Shown in pieces: positions 47,080 to 55,353 of a stretch of 64,000 bases of DNA. Origin of the DNA: Pichia kudriavzevii (Eukaryota > Ascomycota > Pichiomycetes > Pichiales > Pichiaceae); contig NC_042508.1 in the NCBI RefSeq assembly GCF_003054445.1, positions 248,001-312,000 on the forward strand, in the 5' to 3' direction. Each line of letters opens with the position of its first letter. The first letter of the stretch is position 1. The notes beneath the pieces are model-generated. The model did not search any database, had not been told where the DNA came from, and worked only from the letters and a program-made list of their open reading frames with translations. Both the position numbers and the translations under genes were made by a program.

Positions 47080-48831
47080 TCAGCTCGGTCTTGCCTTTGG
47101 CCCCCAATTCTTGGTTGGATTCACCTGGTGTCTCCTGATTTTCATACTACGCAGCTTTCTCACTCTCTTGGTGACGGCATTCTCTGTGAAATCAATGTCT
47201 TGAACTTCTTGAATATCTTTATCGTCTTTAACGTCCCTAACATCTTCAGCTCCATTTAGAATACGGTACCCAGCAGTCCCTGTAGAGAGACGGCTGCTGT
47301 CTAGACCGCTACGCTGCGCAAGCGCCCGGCCAATCTGCCAAATAAACCGCCAGGGAGCATTCGTCTTGATACAACTAGGTGCAGCATGTGTTAATGACAC
47401 ATCGTAGCCACCATTCCCCAAGGCCGACACAACCTCCTCCATCGTTGGAACAGGAATCTTCAACACACTCGAGAGTGTGCTGACGTTGAAGTACAGAGGC
47501 GCCTCAATTTCTTGGTGGGCCATAGTAAGCATACCACGCATCCGTTCAATGGTCCCATACTCAACATCTCCTTCTTTGCCGCCACTGGTTTGCTCCAACT
47601 CTTGGAGCATCTCCTCCACAAACTCTTTGTTGTGCAGCTTTCCTCCCCACATTGGCCCACATATGTGGTTGCTGAACCCACAGTGGACACATTGGGCAGT
47701 GAATTCTTGCTCAACCTTCGCAAGCCCGTACTTTGTTCTGCTCTTCCCACCATTGTCGAGAGACTCCATCTTGCCCATACGCTGCATCACACTCGAATGA
47801 CATCCACTACACTTGGCAACGAGGGTGTTGGCAGACATGAGCTCCTTCACCTTAACGGGTTTCCTCCATACCCTAACAAACACTCTCACGTAGAAGTCTA
47901 TACTCAAAGACAAGAGAGGTTCAATGGCAATCCCGTATTTCCCCCCACTGCGGGCCACCAAGCCCAACACCAAACGGAGGGCACTCTCATGGGTGGCATC
48001 CCCCCATACATTGACTCCTCCATAGAGAGAATAGCATTTCTCCGGATACCCATTCCCAGCTAAAACTCCCAAATCTGTGCATGTAATAAGGAGCAGCCCG
48101 CCATTCTTGACTGCATTAAGAGCACTGTCGACAAAGGGAGCAACCGTCCCATAGGGGTCGAGATCAATAATATGGTACTCATCTCCATGGGTAGCCATGT
48201 GTGTAATGGCATTGCTGTGCTGCGCAACAACGTTCTTTGCGCCATTGTAATCAATGTTGAGTTGGATGGAACGCACGGCGTCCTTGGAGAGATCGTTTGC
48301 AACAACCTTCTCCAAGAGCGGTACCTCCTTGGAATACCGAATAGCTCTTAACCCACTGGCACTCAATGCCTCCAGGAGATGCATAAACGGCCTGTCATCT
48401 GTGGCCTTCTCCCCCTTGCGGCTCCTCTTCAACGTCCGCTCGGCGCTCAACCTCTTGCCAAAAGTCCGGATCGCTAGAGATGAAAGGTCTCTATTGTACT
48501 GTTGCACTGGATTGTAAAACACATGGTTCTTTGGAAAGAGAATCGTCGTGGTTCCTTCCTTGAGAAGGTCGTATTTGTCCATATCGATTTCTCCGCAGCC
48601 GTCGGCACCCTTGGTTGTATTTGGTGCTGCACTAGCTTCTGCTCGGGTAGTAGTAGTAATTGTAGTTTTAGTTGTAGTTTTAGTTGTAGTTGTATTTGAT
48701 TCTGCAGTGGTTTCTGATGTACCTGTTGTTACACTTGCACCATTCTCAGGACTCTCTGCTGCAGTGGACATCTTTGCCGCTGCAGTTGCTAGTTTTCCCA
48801 AGTTGCTCATCCTACTCAGTCTACGCAACAT
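47080..48831 (-). CDS. TRM1: tRNA (guanine-26-N2) dimethyltransferase
   Basis: A 583-residue methyltransferase that forms m2,2G26 in cytosolic and mitochondrial tRNAs. Seen: FYNPVQQYNRDLSSL, the SAM-binding region LLEALSASGLRAIRYSKEV, IDLDPYGTVAPFVDSAL, CTDLGVLAGNGYPEKC, THESALRLVL, a zinc-binding set (CSGC ... CVHC), LTHAAPSCIKTNAPW and the end NPTKNWGPKARPS, nearly identical to S. cerevisiae Trm1. Two in-frame ATGs, 48831 (MLRRLSRM, presequence-like) and 48810, recall the dual starts that send Trm1 to mitochondria and nucleus in S. cerevisiae. A Thr-rich low-complexity insert follows the N-terminus. The frame is open upstream but has no supportable start there. Confidence 0.95.
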   Translation of the reverse strand: MLRRLSRMSNLGKLATAAAKMSTAAESPENGASVTTGTSETTAESNTTTTKTTTKTTITTTTRAEASAAPNTTKGADGCGEIDMDKYDLLKEGTTTILFPKNHVFYNPVQQYNRDLSSLAIRTFGKRLSAERTLKRSRKGEKATDDRPFMHLLEALSASGLRAIRYSKEVPLLEKVVANDLSKDAVRSIQLNIDYNGAKNVVAQHSNAITHMATHGDEYHIIDLDPYGTVAPFVDSALNAVKNGGLLLITCTDLGVLAGNGYPEKCYSLYGGVNVWGDATHESALRLVLGLVARSGGKYGIAIEPLLSLSIDFYVRVFVRVWRKPVKVKELMSANTLVAKCSGCHSSVMQRMGKMESLDNGGKSRTKYGLAKVEQEFTAQCVHCGFSNHICGPMWGGKLHNKEFVEEMLQELEQTSGGKEGDVEYGTIERMRGMLTMAHQEIEAPLYFNVSTLSSVLKIPVPTMEEVVSALGNGGYDVSLTHAAPSCIKTNAPWRFIWQIGRALAQRSGLDSSRLSTGTAGYRILNGAEDVRDVKDDKDIQEVQDIDFTENAVTKRVRKLRSMKIRRHQVNPTKNWGPKARPS

Positions 48832-48979
48832 TAAGAAGAAGTATAGAGGAAACGGGTGACAATGACAAGCATCTCCACCAAAACATGCAAAATGCAAAAA
48901 ATTTCTGTTATGGTGAAAAAAAAAAAAAAATGTGCAAATTCGCAAACTATGAAAATTTTCAAACTGTTGAATATTCTCT

Positions 48980-49984
48980 CTACAAAATCTGTACAACTTC
49001 AACTTGATCAACTGGTTCAGTTTCATCAACTTGATCGATTTGGCCAACTTCGTACAAGTCGTCGATCCCTTCCACTCCGTCCTCCACCACATGTGCCTCG
49101 TGGTACTCCACCCGTCGCAGCCGCTCGTCCCACGCACTCCACTTCCGTAACGCAGACACCAACCCTACAACGTCCTCCACAGATGCCCTCTCTAGGGAAA
49201 CCATCTTGCTCCCCGTCAACAACTCGATCCGCTGTCTCCTCAATCGTCCTGGCTCCACAACGGCTGCACTCGCTTCAGACACAGCCGCCCCATCCAGCAC
49301 CTCCGCATAGACTACCCCGTCCCTGTTCAGCACTTTGTAGATACCCCCACTCTTTGTAAACACTCCCTTCACCGCAACTGCAAGCTCCATCGGCACGTCT
49401 ACTGGCGGATCGAGATGTAGCTCCAGCCGGTTCATCATGCGTAGATGCACACACCGTTCACCACGGTACCCACCACCATCCTCTCTGTCCTCGTCAGCGT
49501 ACCGCAACGTCACTCCAATCTCGTCCCGATAGTTGAACAAAACCTCTCCTGCTTCCTGCATCCGTGCTATAGCCTCCTCCAACGGCGCCCGCTCCTCACG
49601 GTCAATGTACGAGAGCTCACACACGTTCATATTGAACCTCGTCAACGTCTCCATCTGAAGGTTCCGCAACAGCAACTCGTCCAATCCCTTCAGCACAGGC
49701 AACGCGTCCCCGCCACCACTGGCACTCGCAACATGCACACCACAGACACGTTCTTCCCCATGGTCGCCCAAGTTGCCCTTCTCAATGTCAACGTCAATAA
49801 GAATATCGTGTCCAGATATCGATATGCGCTCCAACTCCGTGAAGGTCGTCAAAGAGTGTCTCTCCGCTACCCGAATAATCCCCTCTCGACATACCTTTCC
49901 CGGCCGTGTCGAGAGCACGTCAATGATCTCCGCCATTGCAGCAGTGTCCATTCCCAGCGTTGGCTTCATGGAGGGAGAACTCAT
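48980..49984 (-). CDS. MED1: Mediator subunit 1
   Basis: A 334-residue protein from the ATG at 49984. The first part matches the fungal Med1 pattern (an N-terminal helix, LTTFTELERISISGHDILIDVDIEK, then a conserved strand VCGVHVAS), followed by a helical segment (LDELLLRNLQMETLTRFNMNVCELSYIDRE) and beta-rich sequence (LRMMNRLELHLDPP). Med1 is part of the Mediator middle module. It is much shorter than S. cerevisiae Med1 (566), ending in an acidic tail. It lies in tandem 148 bp upstream of TRM1. The assignment is by pattern, not by a single motif. Confidence 0.65.
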   Translation of the reverse strand: MSSPSMKPTLGMDTAAMAEIIDVLSTRPGKVCREGIIRVAERHSLTTFTELERISISGHDILIDVDIEKGNLGDHGEERVCGVHVASASGGGDALPVLKGLDELLLRNLQMETLTRFNMNVCELSYIDREERAPLEEAIARMQEAGEVLFNYRDEIGVTLRYADEDREDGGGYRGERCVHLRMMNRLELHLDPPVDVPMELAVAVKGVFTKSGGIYKVLNRDGVVYAEVLDGAAVSEASAAVVEPGRLRRQRIELLTGSKMVSLERASVEDVVGLVSALRKWSAWDERLRRVEYHEAHVVEDGVEGIDDLYEVGQIDQVDETEPVDQVEVVQIL

Positions 49985-50269
49985 CAACTACTGTCACTGT
50001 CAAACGAGAATCTAACTTCTTGATCCCCACTTGTAGAAACTTGCACTCGCTCGTCTTTTTTTTTTTGTCATCAACTAGCATCCACCTGTGGCCACTACAA
50101 AGTTGCTACCAACGGCCACCTTCTCGTAGATTTGGCTTGACTCGTTACTCTTCTAAAAGGCTATACATAAATTCCCCTCTCCAACGTAACACCTTCTTTC
50201 CCTTCTAGTGGCAGCTTCTCAATAAGTCATTCTATGGCCACTAGAGAGGAGAGAAAGAACAAGGAGACC

Positions 50270-50408
50270 GTCGTGGAAACTACTAGAGCGATTCATGGAC
50301 ACAACTAGAAGTAGTCGTGGAAACTACTAGAGCGATTCATGGACACAACTAGAAGTGGTCGTGGAAACTACTCGAGCTCGTCGTGGTCACAGTTAGAGCT
50401 CGTCGTGG
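50270..50408. repeat. 44-bp minisatellite reaching the LHS1 stop codon
   Basis: Two full 44-bp units (50270-50313 and 50314-50357) and a partial third all begin GTCGTGGAAACTACT. They pass into shorter repeats of AGCTCGTCGTGG (50375-50386 and 50397-50408). The last copy is the coding sequence for HDEL at the end of LHS1, read on the other strand. The array therefore spans the 3' flank and the final codons. Confidence 0.85.
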
Positions 50409-52282
50409 ACATCCTGCTCCTCCGTGTCTAGAGCAGCAGATGGCCCACCCTCTAGGATGACACGGTATTCTCCATGCAACTCCTCATATCTTTTAGAAAC
50501 ATCACTAAAAGTGGCATCTCCACTCTCGTAGTCCAACCAATCGAGAAGCTCGTCCAACTCGGCCAACTTCGCCTCGTTTTGCTCAACTCCCCGTAACTCG
50601 TAGATCAACGTCTCCAACTTGTTCTTCATGTCACTCAGTAGACGCTTCTCCTCGTCAGAGTGGTCCAGCAGACGTAGTTTCTCCTTTGCCGAAAACTTGG
50701 CAATCTCATTCATGCCTCGATGGTGACGGATGAGTACATGTCTCCTCTCCTTTCCTTCGCCCATGTCGCATATCAAGTACATGTTCAAATCAGCCCCGTA
50801 TTCAAAAACATACCTTGTGGAATTACAGTCTATGCTCTCCGGAACTTCAAACATGTACTCCTTCTCGTACGCTACATTGAAATCGTGGAAAGTGGTGTTG
50901 GCCAAACCTGGTATCTCCAAGGTCCCTTCTTCCTCTTGGCCAGAAACTGTGATGCTCTCTGACACTTGGAGCTCCTCACTCCAATACTTCAGAGTACGTT
51001 CACTATTCACAGTAAACTGAAACCGTTGCTTCAATCCCATCAATTGTGCACCTCTCATAATCGTACCAAAGACAACACTTTCATCGGCATTGACATTCTT
51101 CGATATCGACTCCTCTCCAAATTTCTCAACCAATAGCTTCTGAATCCATGGGATCCGTGACGATCCTCCTGATAACACAATCGAACCCAATGTCAGATTC
51201 CCAGCTATACCGTCAACCAGCTCTCCCAATAGCCCCCTCTCCTTCTTCAGTAACTCTTCAAACTCCTCCCTCGTAACGACACAACGGAAATCATTATCGT
51301 CATACAACGATTCAATGTATACATCTGTTTCTGTGTTGGCACTTAAGATTAGCTTGGTCCGCTCCGCAATTTGCCATAATTTTTGCATCAACCTAGCATC
51401 TTTCCGTAACAACAATCCCTTGCCTTGCCTTTCATCAAACTTCTCGATGATTAAATCACGTATCTTGCTTGTAAATATTTCACCGTTGATAGACTTTGTG
51501 GATGCACGGCTAATGATATTTACCGCAGGTTTCCCGTCCTTGTTGTTAACACTGGTCAAAGTCAATTTCGTCTGTCCTGCACCACCGTCAAAGATCAAAT
51601 GGTACTCGTCTGCACTATCGATCTCATTCTTACGATTCAAATAGTCAATTGCGATCGACATTCCATCTTCAACCAATGACACAACATTCAACCCTGCAAT
51701 CTCGGCACCATCAATAATCCTCAGTCTACCTTCGGCACTGAGCTGATACGGAACAGATATAACAACATCGTCGACCTTGGTTATCATCCCAGAAGATGCA
51801 CTTTCACTCCAGTGTTGCTCCGCACGTTTCTTAATCTCATTGAATACCATTCCCAAAACTTCCTCAATATGGAAAGTTTCCTCTTTACTTCCATCCCTGC
51901 TTTTCACCGTTACTCTGATGAGTCCATGATTATCCTTGTTAATGGCCACTCCGGGAAACTGCTCTTGGTACCTTTGAATCTCACCTTCTTCACCCTCAAT
52001 TATTGTGTTCATATAGAGCATACAGGACTGTGGCGACTTGACACACGACGCCAACGCATGTGTCCCAAAATGCCTTTCAATTTTTCCGTCCTTATCAAAA
52101 GTAGCAGCTAACCCTGAAACTTCCTTTCTCTTGGATTCTGGAGTTAGCAGTACGTCCAGTGAAACACCAGGAGCAATTAGGACGGCCTTGGTATTTTGCG
52201 TACCAAAATCAATCCCTAACAGTGCACATTGCACGCAGTATGCAGTACACACAAGAAAAGAAACTATTTTGAAAAACTTCAT
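50393..52282 (-). CDS. LHS1: ER-lumenal Hsp70-like chaperone Lhs1 (GRP170 family), short form
   Basis: A 629-residue protein with an N-terminal signal peptide (MKFFKIVSFLVCTAYCVQC) and the C-terminal ER retention signal HDEL. The ATPase domain (GIDFGTQNTKAVLI, FDGGAGQTKLTL, VLSGGSSRIPWIQ, NADESVVFGTIMRGA) and the LTPESKRKEVSGL segment match Lhs1/GRP170, the nucleotide-exchange partner of Kar2, rather than Kar2 itself. The usual extended C-terminal helical region is much reduced: S. cerevisiae Lhs1 has 881 residues. The ATG at 52282 is chosen because it starts the signal peptide; upstream codons translate simple repeats. Confidence 0.92.
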   Translation of the reverse strand: MKFFKIVSFLVCTAYCVQCALLGIDFGTQNTKAVLIAPGVSLDVLLTPESKRKEVSGLAATFDKDGKIERHFGTHALASCVKSPQSCMLYMNTIIEGEEGEIQRYQEQFPGVAINKDNHGLIRVTVKSRDGSKEETFHIEEVLGMVFNEIKKRAEQHWSESASSGMITKVDDVVISVPYQLSAEGRLRIIDGAEIAGLNVVSLVEDGMSIAIDYLNRKNEIDSADEYHLIFDGGAGQTKLTLTSVNNKDGKPAVNIISRASTKSINGEIFTSKIRDLIIEKFDERQGKGLLLRKDARLMQKLWQIAERTKLILSANTETDVYIESLYDDNDFRCVVTREEFEELLKKERGLLGELVDGIAGNLTLGSIVLSGGSSRIPWIQKLLVEKFGEESISKNVNADESVVFGTIMRGAQLMGLKQRFQFTVNSERTLKYWSEELQVSESITVSGQEEEGTLEIPGLANTTFHDFNVAYEKEYMFEVPESIDCNSTRYVFEYGADLNMYLICDMGEGKERRHVLIRHHRGMNEIAKFSAKEKLRLLDHSDEEKRLLSDMKNKLETLIYELRGVEQNEAKLAELDELLDWLDYESGDATFSDVSKRYEELHGEYRVILEGGPSAALDTEEQDVHDEL

Positions 52283-52577
52283 GGTTACTTCTTGTGTAAT
52301 CTCTTTTGTTCCTATATGTATATGTATGTATGTATGTGTGTGTGTAGGGATTCGTATAAAAAGAAGATTACCAGATGAGAAAAGACACGTAGATGGTAAT
52401 TCCATGCCAAAAAAATATGTATATGATGCATGAAAATTGAAATTTTCGTGCTTGTCTTTTTTTTTTTAAGTTTTAACAAGATTCATATTGATAAATTAAG
52501 GAACTTGATATTACCACTTCATTTGCCTTATATGACAGCTAAGCCTCCAACTATCTCACATCCAAACATATAGTCAC
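52283..52577. promoter_or_regulatory. divergent promoter, LHS1 / MUD2
   Basis: 295 bp. A TATG/TGTG simple repeat (52316-52346) lies in the LHS1 leader. CACGTA at 52386-52391 reads TACGTG on the LHS1 strand, which matches the core of UPRE-2-type unfolded-protein-response elements. A T-run near 52457-52468 precedes MUD2. Confidence 0.4.
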
Positions 52578-53993
52578 ATGTACAACGAACGAAGAGCAGC
52601 CAACAGGAACAGAGCACTACCTTCGGCGCCAAAAGGACCACCTTCTTACCCCCGTTCAAGAGACAGACTACCTCACAGACTTCCTAAGAGATCCTACCCG
52701 CTTCGGAGGGATGATCACCCACGTGAACACCACTACAGTCGACATCAGCAGCAAACCAGGTACCAGGAAACACCAGTGCCTTCTTTTGAATCTTTGAAAC
52801 CGAGAGATACCCGTTGGGATGTATGCATTGCTAAATTGCAGGGAATGTCTGCCAGATTTGCCAAGGCGTCCGGCGTGTTTCCTTCGCCTTCTATTTCTCG
52901 TGTCGATACCCTAACAGCCGAAGAGGTGAAGGAACTTATTGGCAAACAACAAAAATACGAACAAATGCGTAGAGAACGACAAGTGTCACAGAACATATCC
53001 GGTATAAGCAATTCAAAGGCGTCTAAAACAGTCCATTTGCAGGGGATCGATTTTGATATCATCAGTACTCAGACCGTTCATACATATCTGGAAAATTTCT
53101 TGGCTTCAACAGTGATACCAAACGTATCATATGAAGACCTGAAGATAACTACAAGGGTCGATGGACAATCGTTGATTGTAGAATGTATGTCGTCGTTAGT
53201 GGCAACAACCCTTCTCTCGTTCCAGGGGAAGCAAATCGAAGAATTTCAATGCACACTACAAGTCAACAGGCCTCCTGATTATATTGCTAGCTCAAAACCG
53301 TTGGTTAGAAAGGAACAAGATGCTCAGATTGTCGACGAAATCATCGAGACATCATCACTCATATGCGTTAATGGCATATCCAAAGAGTCCTTGGCTGACG
53401 ATTTGAGGAAGGTCTTTGCAGAATTTGGAACACTATACTCAATTTCCATCCTGTTGGATAAATTGTCTTATGATTCAATAGGGGTTGCGTTTATAAATTA
53501 TATGAGCTTAAACGAAAATATCACCTACAAGGATATTTTCAATAACGTGAAAGAAAAATATCAATGGAACTGCCACTGGGCTTGTAGAAACAGGGACCAC
53601 CGTTATTTCCAGAGCTGTGACATAACGACAATGAACATCAAAGAATTGGTAGATTTTAGAACAAGGGAAATTTCCAAACATGAACATACATCCACTATAC
53701 AGATACTAAATGTTCTGCCCGCTAACCAGTTGATAGGCGATGAAACGGATAAACAGTTCAATGTATTCAGGAACGAGGTTTCCCAGTTGAGAGGATTCAA
53801 AGATATCAAGGTTACCAAACCACCCAAGGATGTCAAATCCATCACACCCGAGGAGTTTGTACCCGAATATGGTAGGGTATATATCAAATTTGAGAAGCCA
53901 AAGGATGCCAGTAGCGCACTTACCCAGATATGTGGTAGATTTTTTAACAACCGTTTACTTTTGGGATCGTATCTGGATGATTCTCTATTCTAG
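52578..53993 (+). CDS. MUD2: U2AF large-subunit homologue (Mud2-like splicing factor)
   Basis: A 471-residue RNA-binding protein. An Arg-rich N-terminus (RDRLPHRLPKRSYPLRRDD) is followed by LKPRDTRWDVCIAK, a UHM-ligand-like tryptophan motif, and GMSARFAKASGVFP, as in U2AF65. Three RRM-like domains come next: about 145-225 (KTVHLQGIDF), about 255-335 (SLICVNGISKESLADDLRKVFAEFGTLYSISI) and a C-terminal UHM-like one (TIQILNVLPANQL ... VYIKFEKPKDASSALTQICGRFFNNR). Mud2 binds near the branch point with Msl5 during commitment-complex formation. Its stop codon abuts the stop codon of BUB2 with no spacing. Confidence 0.87.
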   Translation: MYNERRAANRNRALPSAPKGPPSYPRSRDRLPHRLPKRSYPLRRDDHPREHHYSRHQQQTRYQETPVPSFESLKPRDTRWDVCIAKLQGMSARFAKASGVFPSPSISRVDTLTAEEVKELIGKQQKYEQMRRERQVSQNISGISNSKASKTVHLQGIDFDIISTQTVHTYLENFLASTVIPNVSYEDLKITTRVDGQSLIVECMSSLVATTLLSFQGKQIEEFQCTLQVNRPPDYIASSKPLVRKEQDAQIVDEIIETSSLICVNGISKESLADDLRKVFAEFGTLYSISILLDKLSYDSIGVAFINYMSLNENITYKDIFNNVKEKYQWNCHWACRNRDHRYFQSCDITTMNIKELVDFRTREISKHEHTSTIQILNVLPANQLIGDETDKQFNVFRNEVSQLRGFKDIKVTKPPKDVKSITPEEFVPEYGRVYIKFEKPKDASSALTQICGRFFNNRLLLGSYLDDSLF

Positions 53994-55070
53994 CTAAATT
54001 TTATAATCGTCGATTTCTAATGTAACCGACTCATCGAATGTATGTCTTACAATCAAGTCATACAATGAATCTGGAATATTTCTGGCTATACTCAAGGATA
54101 ATTTGATGATTTTAGAAGACTCCAACTGTGGGAAGTTCCGTAGTAATACCATTGGGTTCTTGGTATTCATCAATTCACCACGTATCAACAACAACTGGGC
54201 AACAATCAAGACCACATTCATATGAATTCCAAAACTAAATAGGAAATCCCATAGCTTCAATACCTCTTCAAGAGGCGGTGTACATGCACATAAAGTCAAT
54301 ACCGATGGTAAGGCATATATCTTTGCATTTGCCATAGATTGATCTAAATATTCATATAGTCTCCTATCCACAGTTTTCAATACCAAATCAACTAACCTAA
54401 CTCCGTCCATTACACCTGCTAGTGTTGGTGTAATATACCTGGGCATCTCCACCATAAGCAGCCGATATAAAAGTGCGAATGCTTGCGGCTCACTCCTACA
54501 TACATACGCCAAAGGTGCAACCAGTACATTCATTCCCTGAACGTATGGCGAAATGCTTATTTTCGATCCCACTTTGAAATCAACCTGTTCATCTTCAATG
54601 ACGCACCAGGCAAAGACATTCAATATTCGTATCAATTCACCTTCTTCAATTTTGGACCAAAACTTCTTGTTATTCTGAAACGTTCGAAAAACATCGTTTT
54701 CAATCTTATCTCCAAAATGGACAAACTTGGTATCGACGACATTGCTAGAATTCACTTTCCCTCGAGATACAATGCCGCTATACCATTCACTTTCAATAGG
54801 TGCTCCGGAGAGTAGAATACTCCAAATGTATGACCTGTATGGGCACTCTACTGGGAGTCCTTCCACAAGGATGGTATGGCGCAGCTGGGATAGACTGCTT
54901 TTAAGCAGCTGCTGTGGTGATTCGATGAACTTCTCTAAAGCATCTTTCTTACGGCCTCTCTGTTTCGAATCGGAGATTGACGGTTTTGATGGTTTATTGC
55001 GTATACTCCCACTCGATTCTGTGGAAGAGCTCTTCCGATTTAATCTATGGTATGAAGTTGATCTTATCAT
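53994..55070 (-). CDS. BUB2: TBC-domain GTPase-activating protein Bub2
   Basis: A 358-residue TBC protein that, with Bfa1, keeps the GTPase Tem1 off until the spindle is positioned. Seen: ESPQQLLKSSLSQLRHTILVEGLP, the arginine-finger motif IENDVFRTF, the glutamine-finger motif SPYVQGMNVLVAPL, and KIYALPSVLTLCACTPPLEEVLKLWDFLFSFGIHMNVV, all close to Bub2. Both catalytic fingers are present. Compared with S. cerevisiae Bub2 (306) there is a Ser/Arg/Lys-rich N-terminal extension of about 50 residues. The first ATG of the frame is at 55070. Confidence 0.93.
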   Translation of the reverse strand: MIRSTSYHRLNRKSSSTESSGSIRNKPSKPSISDSKQRGRKKDALEKFIESPQQLLKSSLSQLRHTILVEGLPVECPYRSYIWSILLSGAPIESEWYSGIVSRGKVNSSNVVDTKFVHFGDKIENDVFRTFQNNKKFWSKIEEGELIRILNVFAWCVIEDEQVDFKVGSKISISPYVQGMNVLVAPLAYVCRSEPQAFALLYRLLMVEMPRYITPTLAGVMDGVRLVDLVLKTVDRRLYEYLDQSMANAKIYALPSVLTLCACTPPLEEVLKLWDFLFSFGIHMNVVLIVAQLLLIRGELMNTKNPMVLLRNFPQLESSKIIKLSLSIARNIPDSLYDLIVRHTFDESVTLEIDDYKI

Positions 55071-55353
55071 ATTTTGAATGCAATGTGTTATATAGGAGAG
55101 ACTGGAAATTATTTCTGTTTTCCTTTTCCTATGGAAATGGAAACTAATAATCACAAAGGTACGACAAAAAAGTCTATTGTGAATATGTGCATCTTGTTTA
55201 CAAATATATTTACAGTTTTCCCATTTAAGGAAATGCGAAAGTGAGGGAAAAAATAATCAAGTCGATGCATAGAACATCATATAAAGTAAAATCACAATCT
55301 AATAGATCTATATATATATATAGAACAATAATATAAGGTAAATCAATAGTACA

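Noticed and set aside
46722-47138. 139-codon frame rich in Val and Ile on the plus strand, with a similar frame on the minus strand
   Set aside because: It is the translation of a 21-bp repeat and a degenerate triplet tract; both strands are open for the same reason, and it runs into the TRM1 coding end.
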